Shown: positions 51,073-63,712 of the stretch, in pieces
Layout: the number at the start of each line of letters is the position of its first letter
How positions within the stretch are numbered: position 1 is the stretch's first letter
Assembly: GCA_026874595.1 (NCBI GenBank)
Contig: CM049311.1
Coordinates: 60,828,453-60,892,452, forward strand
Reading direction: 5' to 3'
DNA: 64,000 bases
DNA from: Sipunculus nudus
Lineage: Eukaryota > Annelida > Sipuncula > Golfingiida > Sipunculidae
The notes under the pieces: model-generated
Database searches by the model: none
What the model was told of the DNA's origin: nothing
The model's input: the letters and a program-made list of their open reading frames with translations, nothing else
Position numbers and translations under genes: made by a program

Positions 51073-51139
<67 letters not shown>
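51073..51139. repeat. (AT)n microsatellite
   Basis: About 33 uninterrupted units. Confidence 0.95.
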
Positions 51140-51145
<6 letters not shown>

Positions 51146-52007
51146 ATTTAATGATATGAGAAGTGTTTCCTAGTAATTTACTTTGGGGAGATCAAGATGC
51201 AACTGTGTTGGCTGGCAGTAAGCGTAAATCTTTGATCACATCTTTATACCAAATGCCTGAATGTCTGTTATCTCTCTCTCTGTCTTACTTTCAGATTATC
51301 ATCTTATTCTTACTTTCCAAAATGAACCCGAGCTCTGTGAAGGTCATTAAATGAGTCTACTTAACAAGGTACATGGACACCAAATACTTAGGTGCATTGC
51401 ATTTAAATCATTAATATGTAATGTTAAGAATCACAGCGTTTCTTGGATAGAGTTATACTTTTGGAATACATATTTGTTAAGCATTTGATTAATTGATTAT
51501 AAGTGACCAATGATCAAAGCAATGTAGGGACAAGAAGACCTGGATGTTATAAAGTCAAACATGTTCTCAGCAAAATGCAGGTAACATGAGACTGTAGTGG
51601 GAAATCTGCAAGTAAATGCTGTCCAATTATCCCAATGTGTATGGAATAGTGGCGGTGAAATAAAAACAAGATCTGGATCACACAGGCTGATAAAGGTGAC
51701 AAGAGCTGTACATACTGTCAAGGGTGAACGATCACAGGGTCCAACAGGGGGGGAGGTGGTCCAATGAAATTGTCACTTTGTAGCGATTCAGCCACCTGGA
51801 AACCTTTGTCACCTGTCTGATTGGTTCATCAAATCGCCTCTGTTTGTGGTCCACAGTACCTTGTGAGATCTAGCCATACCCTGGGTTCACCTTATTTTGA
51901 CCAGTCTTGGGTTGCCTTTGTTTAGCTCTCACTGGAGTGCTGACCATGGAATCTCATTTACTTTTAAGTATTTATGTTGACTTTTTATTTATTCTGACCT
52001 CACGGAA

Positions 52008-52129
52008 TAGGGGTGTAATGATACACTGGCACACCTGTACATCAGGATAGGATATCAAATTCTATATTTCATACATTATGACATTGATACCAAACCAGAT
52101 ATTGTATTCTTTTGTATCTGATACACTCC
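52008..52129. mobile_element. Possible short hAT-like remnant
   Basis: The left end TAGGGGTGTAATGATACA has the look of hAT termini, with alternating ATGATAC/GATACC motifs inside. Reverse-complemented, the right end near 52129 reads GAAGGAGTGTATCAGATACA. The inverted match is imperfect and the flanks share no duplication. Confidence 0.3.
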
Positions 52130-52542
52130 TTCCAGTTACAAGCAAACAGTTGCAGAGATAAAATTTGAAACCAAATCTTGTAATTTTGAATGGACATTGC
52201 TGACCAGTTAATACAGAGTAATGTATAGACCATGTTTTGTTTTTTTTTAACACAGTATTTTTCATTGAATCTTATCCATCTTCTATAAAGAATTCAACAT
52301 ATTCAGCTAAAATGAGTACTTAATTGCTGTTGATACCTGGCAGTATAAGTAACAAAGTGATTTAAAAACAATGGAGCAAGGTCTACATAATTAAATTGAA
52401 ATGCAGTGATGTTGTTGCCCCCTGTGTTGACATGTATTTGAGGCAATTTTCAATTTTCCATCCAATTAGATGACCGTTACCTTGCTCTTTGGGGGGTAGA
52501 ATTTTATTGAAGACTCAGGTTATACAAGTGTCAGTCATTTAG

Positions 52543-52614
52543 ACACACGACCAGGGCACCATGACCTCTGACCCAGAGTTCAAAGGGTCTGTACATACCA
52601 CAGGGACTCTCCAG
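52543..52614 (+). CDS. Candidate 72-bp exon, weak
   Basis: It is bounded by CATTTAG at 52542 and a CAG|GTATCC donor at 52615, and open in phase 0 across 24 codons (MTSDPEFKGSVHTTGTLQ in the second part). The polypyrimidine tract is poor. The phase-0 frame cannot follow the 47169-47221 exon in its favoured frame without a stop. The TGACCTCTGACC string may belong to a dispersed repeat. Confidence 0.18.
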
Positions 52615-53877
52615 GTATCCTAACATGGTGAGGTAGACTGGAAATGGTTTCATTTTGATTAATGGATATAAAGAAAAGAAAATGCTCTCCCAGCATCTTG
52701 CGTGTGTCCAGAACTGATGTGATTTGACGGATGGTCGACTGGTGACGGTTCCCTCAGGCAGGGGTCGGGGTGCACCCTTCCCTGTGTGGAGTATTAACAG
52801 TGGTACAGAAACATGTGCCTATCATAACTGCTTGGTGTGTGGGGCAAATTTGAGAAATTCCCAGGACTAGTGGCCAGGTGACAGCCCTGTAAGGTCCTGG
52901 TTCCCTTGTGACCTTTCAAACGTAATCGTAATAAGGAAATGAAGAAGAGGTTTTGGTTCCCACATCTTCCTGATTCTTCATCTCAACCTCTTTCAGTGTA
53001 GTTCTGTTGTAGTAATAAATTTTATGAATAAGTCCACCATTTCCTGCAGTACAGTGCATGATCATTATCACCTGGGTGACTATACTTTGGTACAAGATCA
53101 CTTATTTACATAATGATATTTTTGTTGTGATACATGAGTATGATGTGTATGATATGTGTAAATCTAAAACCACTGTTACAAGATAACATTTTATTTATGG
53201 GCTCCAGGCAAAAACTAAACCCTGTCACATTCCCCCCCCCCCCCGGCAAAAACTAATGCCTCTCCTAAATTCCAACTGCTCCACCCCCCCCTCCCCAGGA
53301 CACCCTCTCATACATACAAGGCAAATATGTTCCTTTGGACAAAGACTCTCTGACCTTCAGTCATTTTATAAATATAGAGCTGCTACTACCAGAGACAATT
53401 CTGGTTTATATGATTTTGTATAATTATGTATCCTGCCTCCCTGGATGCACAAATATCCCTGTTTGTGATGGTAAACATATCCTCTTATTTAGTAAACAAA
53501 ACAGTGAAGTGATAACATCATGATAACATCACACATTGGGGGAGGGGGCTGGGAGTGTCAGGGCTGCTAGGATGGATGCTAGATATATTGAATCAATGGC
53601 AGGGTCCAGTTTAAATTCCATTGACATCTCTGTAACACAGGCTCAAATTCTAGATGAATTAATCTAGACCCTATTGTCCATACTTTTATATTTGAATGCT
53701 GGTGTAATATCAGCCTAATTTTTTTAAGGAATGGATGATTTAGATACATGTCCATTCGCTTTGGTCACTTGATGACTTCATTTAAACTCTCTCCAAAATA
53801 AGCAGTCTGAGGAAAACATTATTTAATAAAGACATCCTTCATGTTGTCATGCCACATTTTATGCTTTAAATGATAAT
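52615..53877. other. Non-coding, CpG-poor sequence
   Basis: Intron-like. It includes a C-rich stretch at 53231-53298 with three short C runs and no gene recognised. Open frames here do not exceed 62 codons. Confidence 0.45.
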
Positions 53878-54356
53878 CAGGGATGTAGTCCAGTCCACAC
53901 CATCCCAGTCTGATTTCAAGTCTGATTCCAGGCCACTCAAGTCAGAGTCCAAATCAGAGTCCTTGTGGTTCAAGTCCAAGTCCACATTGTTTGAGTCTGA
54001 GTCATTTAGAACCCGAGTACAAATATTCTCATTAAAAGAAATTTCCAAAGATATATGAGAAAGTCATGTAAAAGTTATATTAGTTTACAAGTGCCCTTTA
54101 CTTGAATGTTTAAATATGTTTACCCCCTGAGGCAGAGCTAAATCTTGGTATGTACCAGTATAGTCTTTTATGCTTTGTTTTATTATGTTTGTAGTTCACC
54201 CATGTGCACAGAATTTATATATTGTGTTCTTAAATCTTTACCTCTGAGTCTGAGTTCTCTAACCCCAGGGACCCTTGAGTTCAATTCCGAGTCCTTAAAA
54301 AAGTCAACTCAAGTCCGGACTTGAGACTAAGTCCAGACTCGAGTCCAGCATCACTG
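53878..54356 (+). mobile_element. hAT-like element built of GAGTC repeats, CpG-depleted copy
   Basis: The left end CAGGGATGTAGTCCAG and the reverse complement of the right end, CAGTGATGCTGGACTC, share the CAGkGATG start. The flanking 8-mers ATGATAAT (53870-53877) and ATAATAAT (54357-54364) match at 7 of 8 positions. Both end regions are degenerate AGTCC/GAGTC/AAGTCC series around an AT-rich centre. Same family as 2533-3037, in opposite orientation. I count only 4 CpG in 479 bp, against 26 in 505 bp of the sister copy. The open frames on both strands at 53866-54058 are translations of the repeat. Confidence 0.72.
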
Positions 54357-57300
54357 ATAATAATCATTATTTAAGTATGTAAAAAGAGAATATTCTTGTG
54401 AAACAGATGGGTGTTAATGGTTTCAGTCAAAGGCACTCTGAACATTCATGGGACTTGTGCACATTAAAGTATGAATTCTTAAATGATTCACTCACAGTAA
54501 GTATGTGTAAGTATGTGGGGAGGGAGGGGGAGATGAGATGTTGACCTACCATGGCTTGGGAAATTTAAAAAAATTGAATCCTATTTTTGCATACAATCTT
54601 AGGCATCTGATTTGCTGCTGTTGATGTGCTAGTGCCTAGGCCAAGCTAAAGTCTGAATCCCCACAGCTGCTCCTAATACTGTTTTTGGGTGCAGTGAAAT
54701 TTTATTGTGCAGAAAGCTGATGATTATATGTAGAATTGTATTAAGTCGAGGGTTGGTTTATGTTCAAGAAGGGATCAATGAATTATCTCCCTCTGGTTGA
54801 TGTTCGGTAATTTTAGGCCAGACTTTTTTAGTTTTTCTTGGTTTATGCACCCTCTAACCTCAAATTTCTGAAAATTGAAATTTTAGAAAATTTTATTTTT
54901 ATGCGCTTCATTTCATTTTATCGCATTCTGAACATATCTGTGAAGTGAATTACAGCTCGATTGCTGCATTTGTCCGGCAACATTTAGTGCCCCATCAATA
55001 AAAACTTATCCCTTAGGCTGGTTCCCTGCTCTCGTCAATCATATACTAGTATTTAAAAATATGCAATTACAATAAATAAGCAGGGCATAGGATTATAGAC
55101 TGGAACCAATATATATATATATGTTTTTTCCTGATATATATTACTGGTTGAAATTTCAGCCAAGGGTCAGTCATGGTTTCTTGTTTCAGATTTGTCATTG
55201 ATGTATGCAAGTGTTTATGACTTGAATGCAGGGATTACATAAATAGGTAACCTCTTACCTGGGGCAAGTAAAAGTTCTAGAAAATCATGGTAGTGCACCA
55301 AAATTTCTCTCCTTTTTGCTCAACTGGGCAAGTGGGTCCAACATCACATATATAATGTCTGTTTATCTTAAGTAACCAGTAAATATATCTTTGCAGATAC
55401 TAAACAGGATTATAATCAACAAACAAACATTTGAAAATTTTTATTTTCTACCATGCAATAAAATGTGACACACAGTCATGTGGAACACACTTTGTGTTTG
55501 TGGCTGCAGACACTGATGTTTGTAGGGCATGTAAACATTCACTTAAGGCAACCAAAAACTAAATATTACTTGCTGCACTGGGCATGCAGATACTTTCAAA
55601 TGTTAATGTCAAGCCCTGGGTTAACAAATAACACAATTGTTTGATAGTTCAAACATAACAAAAATCCATTCTCATACCCTCTGAGCCTCAGCTACTCCAC
55701 AAAATGTTGGTAATAAACCAAAATTTCAACATTTGGCCTGATGGATATGAGGTTTACATATATGTTAGCCTTGAGAACTTTCAGCTTATCTTCTTGTACC
55801 TACCCCCCAAATTATTTTACCTGTGGGGCACCCCTACTTATGTGAACATAGTAAGCAGGGTGATTGAACAGGACCCTCTTGAGGGTTTGACCTTTGACCT
55901 CTGATCAGCAGGTACTGTAAACTACATGGTATAAAGAATAATGGTGTCGCTAAGAGAAAACTCACCCAAAGTGCAAATAAAACCTCTGTACTTAAAGATA
56001 ATCTCATGAAAACACCTGCCTGTGTTGATGTCCTGTTGATATATCATGGTACCAAATTCAGGCCAGAATCAGCTGATTTTTCATACAGACTGTAATGAAG
56101 ACAAAAACTTTCCTAGTTTTTTGTTCTGATAATGTTTATGCTAGGACTGGAGATTTTTTTTAATGGCTAATACCATGTTCTAACACCCATTTTATTTGAG
56201 TAAACCGGAGTAGTTTTAACACAAATGCTGCTTTAAAAAACTCATTTACTCTTCTTAGCTGATTGGCAGTGGTTTGAGCTGTAGGGACATCTTGGTGTAT
56301 GTCCACATTCTGTCTGTTGATCTACCTGTCCAACTGACAGAGCACAAATCATGCTCTCCATTAACTAGGAAGGCAAGATATGATTTATGATGAAGTGCTG
56401 AAAGGCCATAACATTTCATCTGTTAAAACCAAAAATTAGAAAACTGTGACCTATATTTCCTGGGTTGCAGGGTGCTAACTCAGGCTACAGCACTTCAGAA
56501 ATAATTAAGACTCTTAGTAGTAAAAACACTTGCAAAAAACAAGATTTCTTAAGAAAGACAAGATTGATTACCATGCAATTTTATGTGCTGATTGAGCTTG
56601 AAGAACACCAAATACTGCAGAAGAGTGATGGTGCCACACACAGTTACTTTACTTTTACCCGTTTATACTTACAAGTAAAGTATGAGTGACAGCTAGATTA
56701 CATCTGATGGTTCATCTCCAACTGGGCGTAGATCGTAACCTTAACATTCTCTCTAATAACTACAGATTTAAATTAAAAGTTAGATTGTTCCTAATCCCAC
56801 TCATGAAAAGCCTGAAGGCCAAACCTTTTAAATTAAAAGCTAGTATTATCATATAATTATTCTCAGATAGGTTTAAAAAAAAGTGCCACATACAGCTCTT
56901 ATCATTAAAAAGTAACATTCATATTTTAAAGTTTTATATTTTATATTAGAATCTTTAAACCTCACTCAATTATCCCTTTCAGCACTTTGTATGATCATAT
57001 CTCTGACTATATCCAGGACTTTCCAGTTGTTGGTATTATTCTCCTTCCAAGAAACCTCCTGGACCAGCTACTGAGAGGGATTATTACAGATATATATATG
57101 TATTATTATTATTATATGATGCCCACACTTACTCTGTCAGTTTAATTAATTCACTGTATCCTGCTTTTATATGTAACCATTGGGTAAAGGGCAAGATATA
57201 TATTCCATATCACATATTTACAGGTAGTGTTAAGGTCACGGTATTATTACCATTCATGATAATTGATATACATGTTGGATTTGTGTGTGGGTCCTCCAGT

Positions 57301-57740
57301 GTGGTTATTTCTGGATTATCACAGGATGTTGAAATCAGATAATAGAAACATTTTTCATATCATACAGATGGCTTCATTCTGATTCAGCTGGTGTTAGTTA
57401 ACAAGTATGTGTCTGAGGGACAATGTTGATAAGGTAAAGCCTGTGGATTTCTGGATAATCAATGCCATCTCAGGAGGATGAAAACTGCATGGCAGGGTTC
57501 TGCATTTAGGATTGTTCTGCTGTCTGGGACAACTAAATTGACAACTCTGACAGGCTGGATCAGACTGTCATTTCAGTTCCTTTACAGTCACAGACCATAC
57601 TGGTTAAGTTCCTCTTCAGATATGTTTCAGACTTCACTTCCATATGGAATGTAACAACAACATATATTATCCTCCAGCTGCAGTTGTGATCCTTCAGTCG
57701 ACAAACAACTAAATTCCCTTGCTGTCTCTTTTATCTTGTA
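54357..57740. other. Non-coding, CpG-poor sequence
   Basis: Intron-like AT-rich sequence. A 74-codon open frame at 56465-56689, preceded by an acceptor-like TTGCAG, has no donor within the frame and no recognisable domain. I see nothing else. Confidence 0.45.
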
Positions 57741-60617
57741 AGCTCAGCTGACTGTAAGTCATCTGAGCTATAGCGATCACTCTTCGTCCGTCGTCCGTCT
57801 GTTCGTCTGTCTGTCTGTTAACCAGGCACAAATCGTAACCGCTAGACCTAGAATCTTGTAACTTGACATTCTGAGAGGTCCATGAAAAATCTCCTTGGAA
57901 ACCAGAAATTAGGTCTCTGTTACCCATATCCTTCTAGCTATGGAGCCCCAAAGTACCCCCCAGAATAGTAAAAAATTTCACACAAAAAACTTCAATATCT
58001 CATTAACTACATCACTGATGGTCATGATTTTTGGCATACATATTGATCATGAGATATTTCATCAGTTCCTGCAGACAGGTGGTGCCACATATATTTTTCA
58101 TTTTTTAACGAATTTTTTTCTCTATTTTTGAGACCTTTAAAAATGTGAACATTTGTTAACAGGGCACAAATCATAACCGCTGGACCTAGAATCTTCATTC
58201 TTGACACACTGAGAGACCTATGAAAAGTCTCCATGGAAACCGGAAATTAGGTCTCTGTTACCCATATCCTTTGAGCTATGGGACCCCAAAGTACCCCCCA
58301 GAATAGGAAAAAATTACATACAAAAACTTCAATATCTCATAAACTACATCATGAGATATTTCATCAGTTCCTGCAGACAGGTGGTGCCACCTATATTTTT
58401 CATTTTTTAACGAATTTTTTTCTCTATTTTTGAGACCTTTAAAAATGTGAACATTTGTTAACAGGGCACAAATCGTAACCGCTTGACCTAGAATCTTCAT
58501 TCTTGACACACTGAGAGACCTATGAAAAGTCTCCATGGAAACCGGAAATTAGGTCTCTGTAACCCACATCCTTTGAGCTATGGGGCCCCAAAGTACCCCC
58601 CAGAATAGGAAAAAATTACATACAAAAACTTCAATATCTCATTAACTACATCACTGATGGTCATGATTTTTGGCATACATATTGATCATGAGATGTTTCA
58701 TCAGTTTTTGCAGACTGGTGGCGTCACCTGTATTTTTTTATTCTTTATGAATTGTTTTCTCTATTTTTAAAACCTTTAAAATGTGAACATTTGTTAACAG
58801 GGCACAAATCCTAAAAACTGGACCTAGAATCTTCTTTCTTGACACACAGAGAGACCCATGAAAAGTCTCCATGGAAACCTGAAATTAGGTCTCTGTTACC
58901 CATATCCTTTGAGCTGTGGGGCTCCCAATTACCCCGAAGAATAATAAAAAATTTGATACAAAAACTGCAGTATCTCAATAATTACAACACTGATGGTCAT
59001 GATTTTTGGCATACATATTGATCATGAGGTGTTCCATCAGTTTCTACAGACTGGGTGCACCACCTCTATTTTTTTCAAATTTTAACGAATTTTTTTTCTC
59101 TATTTTTGAGACCTTTAAAGATGTGGTTATCTGTCAACAGGGTACAAATCGTAACAGCTGGATCTAGAATCTTCATTCTTGACACACTGAGAGACCTATG
59201 AAAAGTCTCCACGGAAACAGGAAATTAGGTCTCTGTTACCCATATCCTTTGAGCTATGGGGCCCCAAAGTACCCCCCAGAATAGGAAAAAAGTTCATACA
59301 AAAACTTCAATATCTTATTAACTACATCACTGATGGTCATGATTTTTGGCATACATATTGATCATAAGATGTTTCATCAGTATCTGCAGACTGGTGGCGC
59401 CACCTATATTTTTTTATTCTTTACGAATTGTTTTCTCTATTTTTGAGACCTTTAAAAATGGTAACATCTGTTAACAGGGCACAAATCGTAATGACTGGAC
59501 CTGGAATCTTCATTCTTGACACACAGGGAGACCCATGAAAAGTCTCTATGAAAACCTGAAATTAGGTCACTGTATACCCATATCCTTTGAGCTATGGCAC
59601 TCCAAAGTACAGCTCAGAATAATGGAAAATTTGATACAAGAGCTGAAGTATCTGAACAACTATCGCAGAGATCACTATAATTGTTTGCATGGATATTGAT
59701 CATGGAGTGTTTCATCAGTTTCTGCAGACTGATGGCACCACCTGTATTTGTTAAGGTTTTTTTACAAATTTTTTTCTCTATTATTGAGACCTTTAAAGAT
59801 GTGGTTATCTGTCAACAGGGTACAAATCGTAACAACTGGATCTAGAATCTTCATTCTTGTCATGCAAGGAGGCCTATGAAAAGTGTCTGTTGAAACCAGA
59901 AATAAGGTCTCTGTTTCCCATATCCTTCAAGCCTTAGGACTCCGAAGTATCCCTCAGAATAATGGACAAGTAGATACAAAAGCTGAAGTATCTGAACAAC
60001 TAATGCAGAGATCACTATGATTCTTTGCATGGATATTGATTATGGAGTGTTTCATCAGTTTTTGCAGACTGGTGGTGCCACCTATATTTTATTCAATTTT
60101 TCGAATTTTTTTCTCTATTTTTGAGACCTTTAAGGATGCTGTCATCTGTTAACGTGGCAAAAATTGTAACAACTGGACCTAGAGTCTTCATTTTTGTCAT
60201 GCTAGGAGGCCTATGAAAAGTGTCTGTGGAAACCTGAAATTAGGTCTCTGTTACCCATATCCTTCAAGCTAAAGGACTCCAAAGTACCCCTCAGAATAAT
60301 GGAAAATTTGATACAAAAGCTGAAGTATCTGAACAACTGATGCAGAGATCACCATGATTCTTTGCATGGATATTGACCATTAAGTGTTTTTATTAGTTTC
60401 TGCTGACTGGTGGAGCCACATGTATTTTTTTTAAAGTTTACACATTTTTTCTCTATTTTTTAAATATATATAAAAACAGACACAATCTTGGTATGTTGGT
60501 TAATCGGTTTGATGCTACAGTTGAATGGGTATATACTACCATTCAGATGATAAAATTTCCTTTTGCGAATCTCTTCCTTGTCAGCTGAGCGTCATGACCC
60601 ATGGGTCACTTGTTTTT
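57741..60617 (+). mobile_element. Helentron/HINE-like element with internal tandem array
   Basis: The head is a hairpin (57741-57769, 13-bp arms with one mismatch, 3-base loop), followed by a CGTCCGTCGTCCGTCTGT-type simple repeat. The body is eight tandem copies of a roughly 337-bp unit (separate entry). The tail is a perfect 14-bp palindrome TGACCCATGGGTCA (60595-60608) followed by CTTGTT. There are no long terminal inverted repeats. Internal minisatellite-like copies, subterminal hairpins and a 3' palindrome resemble non-autonomous Helentron-derived elements described in molluscs and other animals. That placement is inference; no Rep/helicase sequence is present. Confidence 0.6.
57818..60480 (+). 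repeat. Eight tandem copies of a ~337-bp unit, partly a dimeric higher-order repeat
   Basis: Copies begin at the TTAAC or TCAAC before a conserved ACAAAT segment, at 57818, 58156, 58458, 58794, 59134, 59471, 59812 and 60149. Spacings are 338, 302, 336, 340, 337, 341 and 337. Copy 2 is short because it lacks about 36 bp covering TGATGGTCATGATTTTTGGC. Copies 3 and 5 share one set of variants (ACACTGAGAGACCTATG; TTATTCTTTA), and copies 4 and 6 another (GAGACCCATG; AGATGTGGTTATCTGTCAAC), so part of the array is a two-monomer repeat of about 677 bp. Copies 7 and 8 resemble each other (GAGGCCTATGAAAAGTGTCT). Matching minus-strand frames at 58022-58234 and 58276-58536 are repeat translations. Confidence 0.93.
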
Positions 60618-60627
60618 GTATAGTATT

Positions 60628-61413
60628 AGCTCAGATGACTATACATCTGAGCTATAGTGATCATGCTTCCATGTCAATCATCTGTCTGGCGGTCTGACTG
60701 TCTGTTAACAGTGCACAAATCATAATCCTTGGATGGACCTAGAAATTTCTAACTTATTATCCAGTGGGGTTCTTGAAATATCTCCTTGAAAACTTTAAAC
60801 TAGGTCATAGCAAGTTATGGTTCCTGTTTGCACAAACCAAAAAGTAATTCTCTTGTTAATCAAATTTTATACAAAAACTCCAGTATCTCTCTCAATATTT
60901 AATTTGTCATGAATCTTGTTTTGTAATAATCATTGACAGTTACTTTATTTGCTAAGTACAAGTTACACCACATGTATTTTTTTCCATTTTCATCCATTTT
61001 TACATGTATTTTAGACCGCCAAATTACAGCAATGGTGTCAGTTTCTCAACTGTGGTTTGATCAAGCATCTTGAAACCTGGTGTGTTTTGAGACCAAAACA
61101 ATGGTGCCAGTTTCTCAGCTTCAGCTTCATCTCTGTCCAGAAACCTGGTATGCATATTGATCATAACTAGTTTTATTAGGTTATAATGACTGGTGGTGCC
61201 ACCTCATAAATCATCTGTGCAATTGGGATTAAAGATTAAATCAAGGTCTTCCATGGGCAGGTCATTATCAGGTAGCCAGTTTGTCTGCAGTGACTGTCCA
61301 GGACAGTTTTTAGATGTTGAACATATTGCCCTTGTTTAGGCCAACATTTTTGCACATGCAGGGACATATTACCAATCCCATAGCTGAGCATCATGACCCA
61401 TGGGTCATTTGTT
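60628..61413 (+). mobile_element. Second, shorter member of the same element family
   Basis: The head is a perfect hairpin AGCTCAGATG/CATCTGAGCT with a 6-base loop (60628-60653). One diverged 337-bp-type unit starts near 60704 (TTAACAGTGCACAAATC). The tail TAGCTGAGCATCATGACCCA contains the same 14-bp palindrome (61394-61407). It sits 10 bp downstream of the first element, so the two may have inserted in tandem or arisen by duplication. Confidence 0.55.
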
Positions 61414-62136
61414 ACTTTTTGGTGGCCTGTGGCAGGTCCTTGATATCCAGTGAAAAACTCTGTGCTCACATCAGTTGCCTAAAGCCTAGTAAAAGTGTAG
61501 AGGTCAGAAATGGCAATCAAAAGGCCCATAATGACCAAGAGCAGATCAGATTCATTTCTGACCTTCAGACAAAATGATACAATCCAAGCCCCAAACAAAG
61601 CAGGATGATTGGCTTACCACGTACTGTGCTGTTTTCAAGTAAATTGTTTTAAACAGTGTTACACTGTTAGTCCCTTGTATCAGCTGGTAGCACTGATCAG
61701 ATGAAAAAGGATTCACAAAGGTGCAGGGTCTGCGTAAACTAAGGGACATCAGTTCAGCATCTTTTTTGATGAGATATCAATCTGAAGCCCCAAGATTTAT
61801 GTGCTCAGTGTTCCACTGCATTGAAACATATATATATATTTATATGCATCATGATTGTACATATATAGGATTTGAAGCAAATTTTGGAACAATACACACA
61901 TACTGGTATACTATATGATTTCAAAGCATAATGTGGCTATTTTATCTTCATAATTTATATGATCTGCATGGTCAGCTCCTCCATATAATTGATATTTGGT
62001 AATGGAAAAGCTCAAGTTTAATGGAAACATTTCTTTTTTTTTTTTTTTTAGATGTTTTGGGGAATGTAATTTTTTTACGCCTGTCAATGACGTGACGTAT
62101 TTTATGGTATACTCACTGTCCATCCATTTAATTTTA
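61414..62136. other. Non-coding, CpG-poor sequence
   Basis: Intron-like. A T-run lies at 62035-62050. The 87-codon plus-strand frame starting at 61314 overlaps the element tail and has no recognisable domain. Confidence 0.4.
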
Positions 62137-62570
62137 GTATTGCTGCGATAACCTACTGGGGCTTTAATGGATTTTCACGAAACTCACCATAACTACTAAC
62201 CAATAGATTTTCTCACCCTAGTTCAGTTATGGGCAAATCCACACATATTTATAAGGTCAGAGGTCCATAGGCTACTTTGTGGTGTTGCTGCGATTACTTA
62301 TGAGGAATATGATGGATTTTAAATAACTCTACAGAAAAGTTGATCAGTAAAATATCTCACCTAAGTTCAATTTAAAGCAAAATCCATGCATATGTAATGA
62401 TATTAGAGGTCACCACACTTTGGTGGCACCACCCTGAATTACCAAAAATCTTATGGTTTTTCATATAACTCATGATAAGTATTAACCAATATAGTTTCTC
62501 ACCTGAATTACATTTCACAGCAAATTCACGCATATTTAATGAAGTCAGAGGTCACAAAATATGCAATGTG
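62137..62570. repeat. Three diverged tandem copies, unit about 140-150 bp
   Basis: Each copy contains GATGGATTTT or its variants, an ACT-CA-nATAA-T-CTAACCAATA-type segment, TTTCTCACC, a CAnATnCACnCATATnTAAT-type segment and AGAGGTCA, in the same order. Copies run about 62137-62285, 62286-62432 and 62433-62570. Identity is moderate, so the array is old. Confidence 0.7.
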
Positions 62571-63587
62571 CATATTATGCACCATTTGCAGTGCTATTGT
62601 TCATAATTGGCTACCAAAAGTTATGTCATATTAAAAGCACAGTGAACAGAAAGATTGATAATGTTTTGTAATATTTTTCCAGAAAAGTTTCTTCAAGATA
62701 TTGAATATAATAAACATGGACCTTTTAATAATATTATCATTTTTTCAGATTTACCAGATGTTGGTGTTCCTTAGACTACCACAAACTGAGCAGGGCATTT
62801 CTTATAATTTCATAAACTTCATTCTTCTATGACTAAACCTACCTGTTATTTGTTCAGGTCTCACACTCTCAACAGTTCTGTCTTTATCAACAAAATAGAT
62901 AAGTGAATGGAATTTTAACAGACTGCTGTTCCTTGTCAAAGACAATGTTTCTGACATGATTTCCTGTGTTCATGCAAGAACTGGTGTCTCAATTTGGTGC
63001 AATATTTTCAGTTCCACAAGCCTGCATATTAGTCATCTCATAATCTCTTTCTCCACACAACTGAATCAAATTAAAATTAAGACTGAGACACTGAAAATTG
63101 TTGTGGTTTTATGGACAAATAATTTGCTTTGTGAACATTTTTATCTCTTATTAAGGGTATATTTTATTTTTATGTGTTGATATGTAATAAAATAGGTTTC
63201 ATTTAAGGTTAGCTTGAATGAAAATTAGTATTTTGGATACCAGTGAAAATGAAAGTGACTGGGAAATAACTAGGAAATTAAAAAGAGCTGTTTGGTTAAC
63301 ACACATCTTCTGAAACACTGTGCATCGATCTACATAAAAATAATCAGTATGTGTGTTTCTGTGTATATCTGTTTTTGTCATTTCAAAATAGCATAGTTTT
63401 CACTTCTCCTTCGTTTTCTTTGTATATGTTTGGGTCTCTATAAAAAATGTAAATGACACTTGTGAAGAATACTTTCATGAGCTGTGTTAAACAGATGAAA
63501 TTGTATTTGTAGTTATGTCATGTCCTGCAAAATTCATCTTCAAATATAAGTTTAAGCTATTTTAAAACTAAGATTAATCTTAATATT
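62571..63587. other. Non-coding, CpG-poor sequence with one acceptor-like site
   Basis: A strong acceptor (ATCATTTTTTCAG) ends at 62748. In the phase set by the 47169-47221 donor, the following frame is open for about 21 codons (FTRCWCSLDYHKLSRA) to TAA at 62813-62815. This is recorded as a possible terminal exon only; no other support. Confidence 0.3.
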
Positions 63588-63712
63588 CTGTAGATACAGT
63601 ATATTTCATGATAATATAGATGGTACATAAAACAATCCATTAATAATCAATGATCAGACACTTTTTATCTTTCAGGATGATTTTTCAACTATTACAACGA
63701 TTCCTACCTCTA
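63588..63712. mobile_element. Fragment of the TAGTG hAT-like MITE family
   Basis: It aligns with the right part of 43796-44136: ATAATATAGAnGGTACATAA, then a TTAATAATC core, then GGATTTTAC/GGATGATTTTTC and ACCnCTA at the right end. CGATTA motifs of the left-half copy appear here as CAATGA or CCATTA. The left end of the element is not recognisable. Confidence 0.5.

Noticed and set aside
53866-54058. Asp/Ser/Leu-rich frame on one strand and Lys/Ser-rich frame on the other
   Set aside because: Both translate the GAGTC/AAGTCC repeats of the transposon end.
58022-58536. Two nearly identical minus-strand frames, which could suggest a duplicated gene
   Set aside because: They are the same position in adjacent copies of the 337-bp repeat; other copies carry stops or shifts there.
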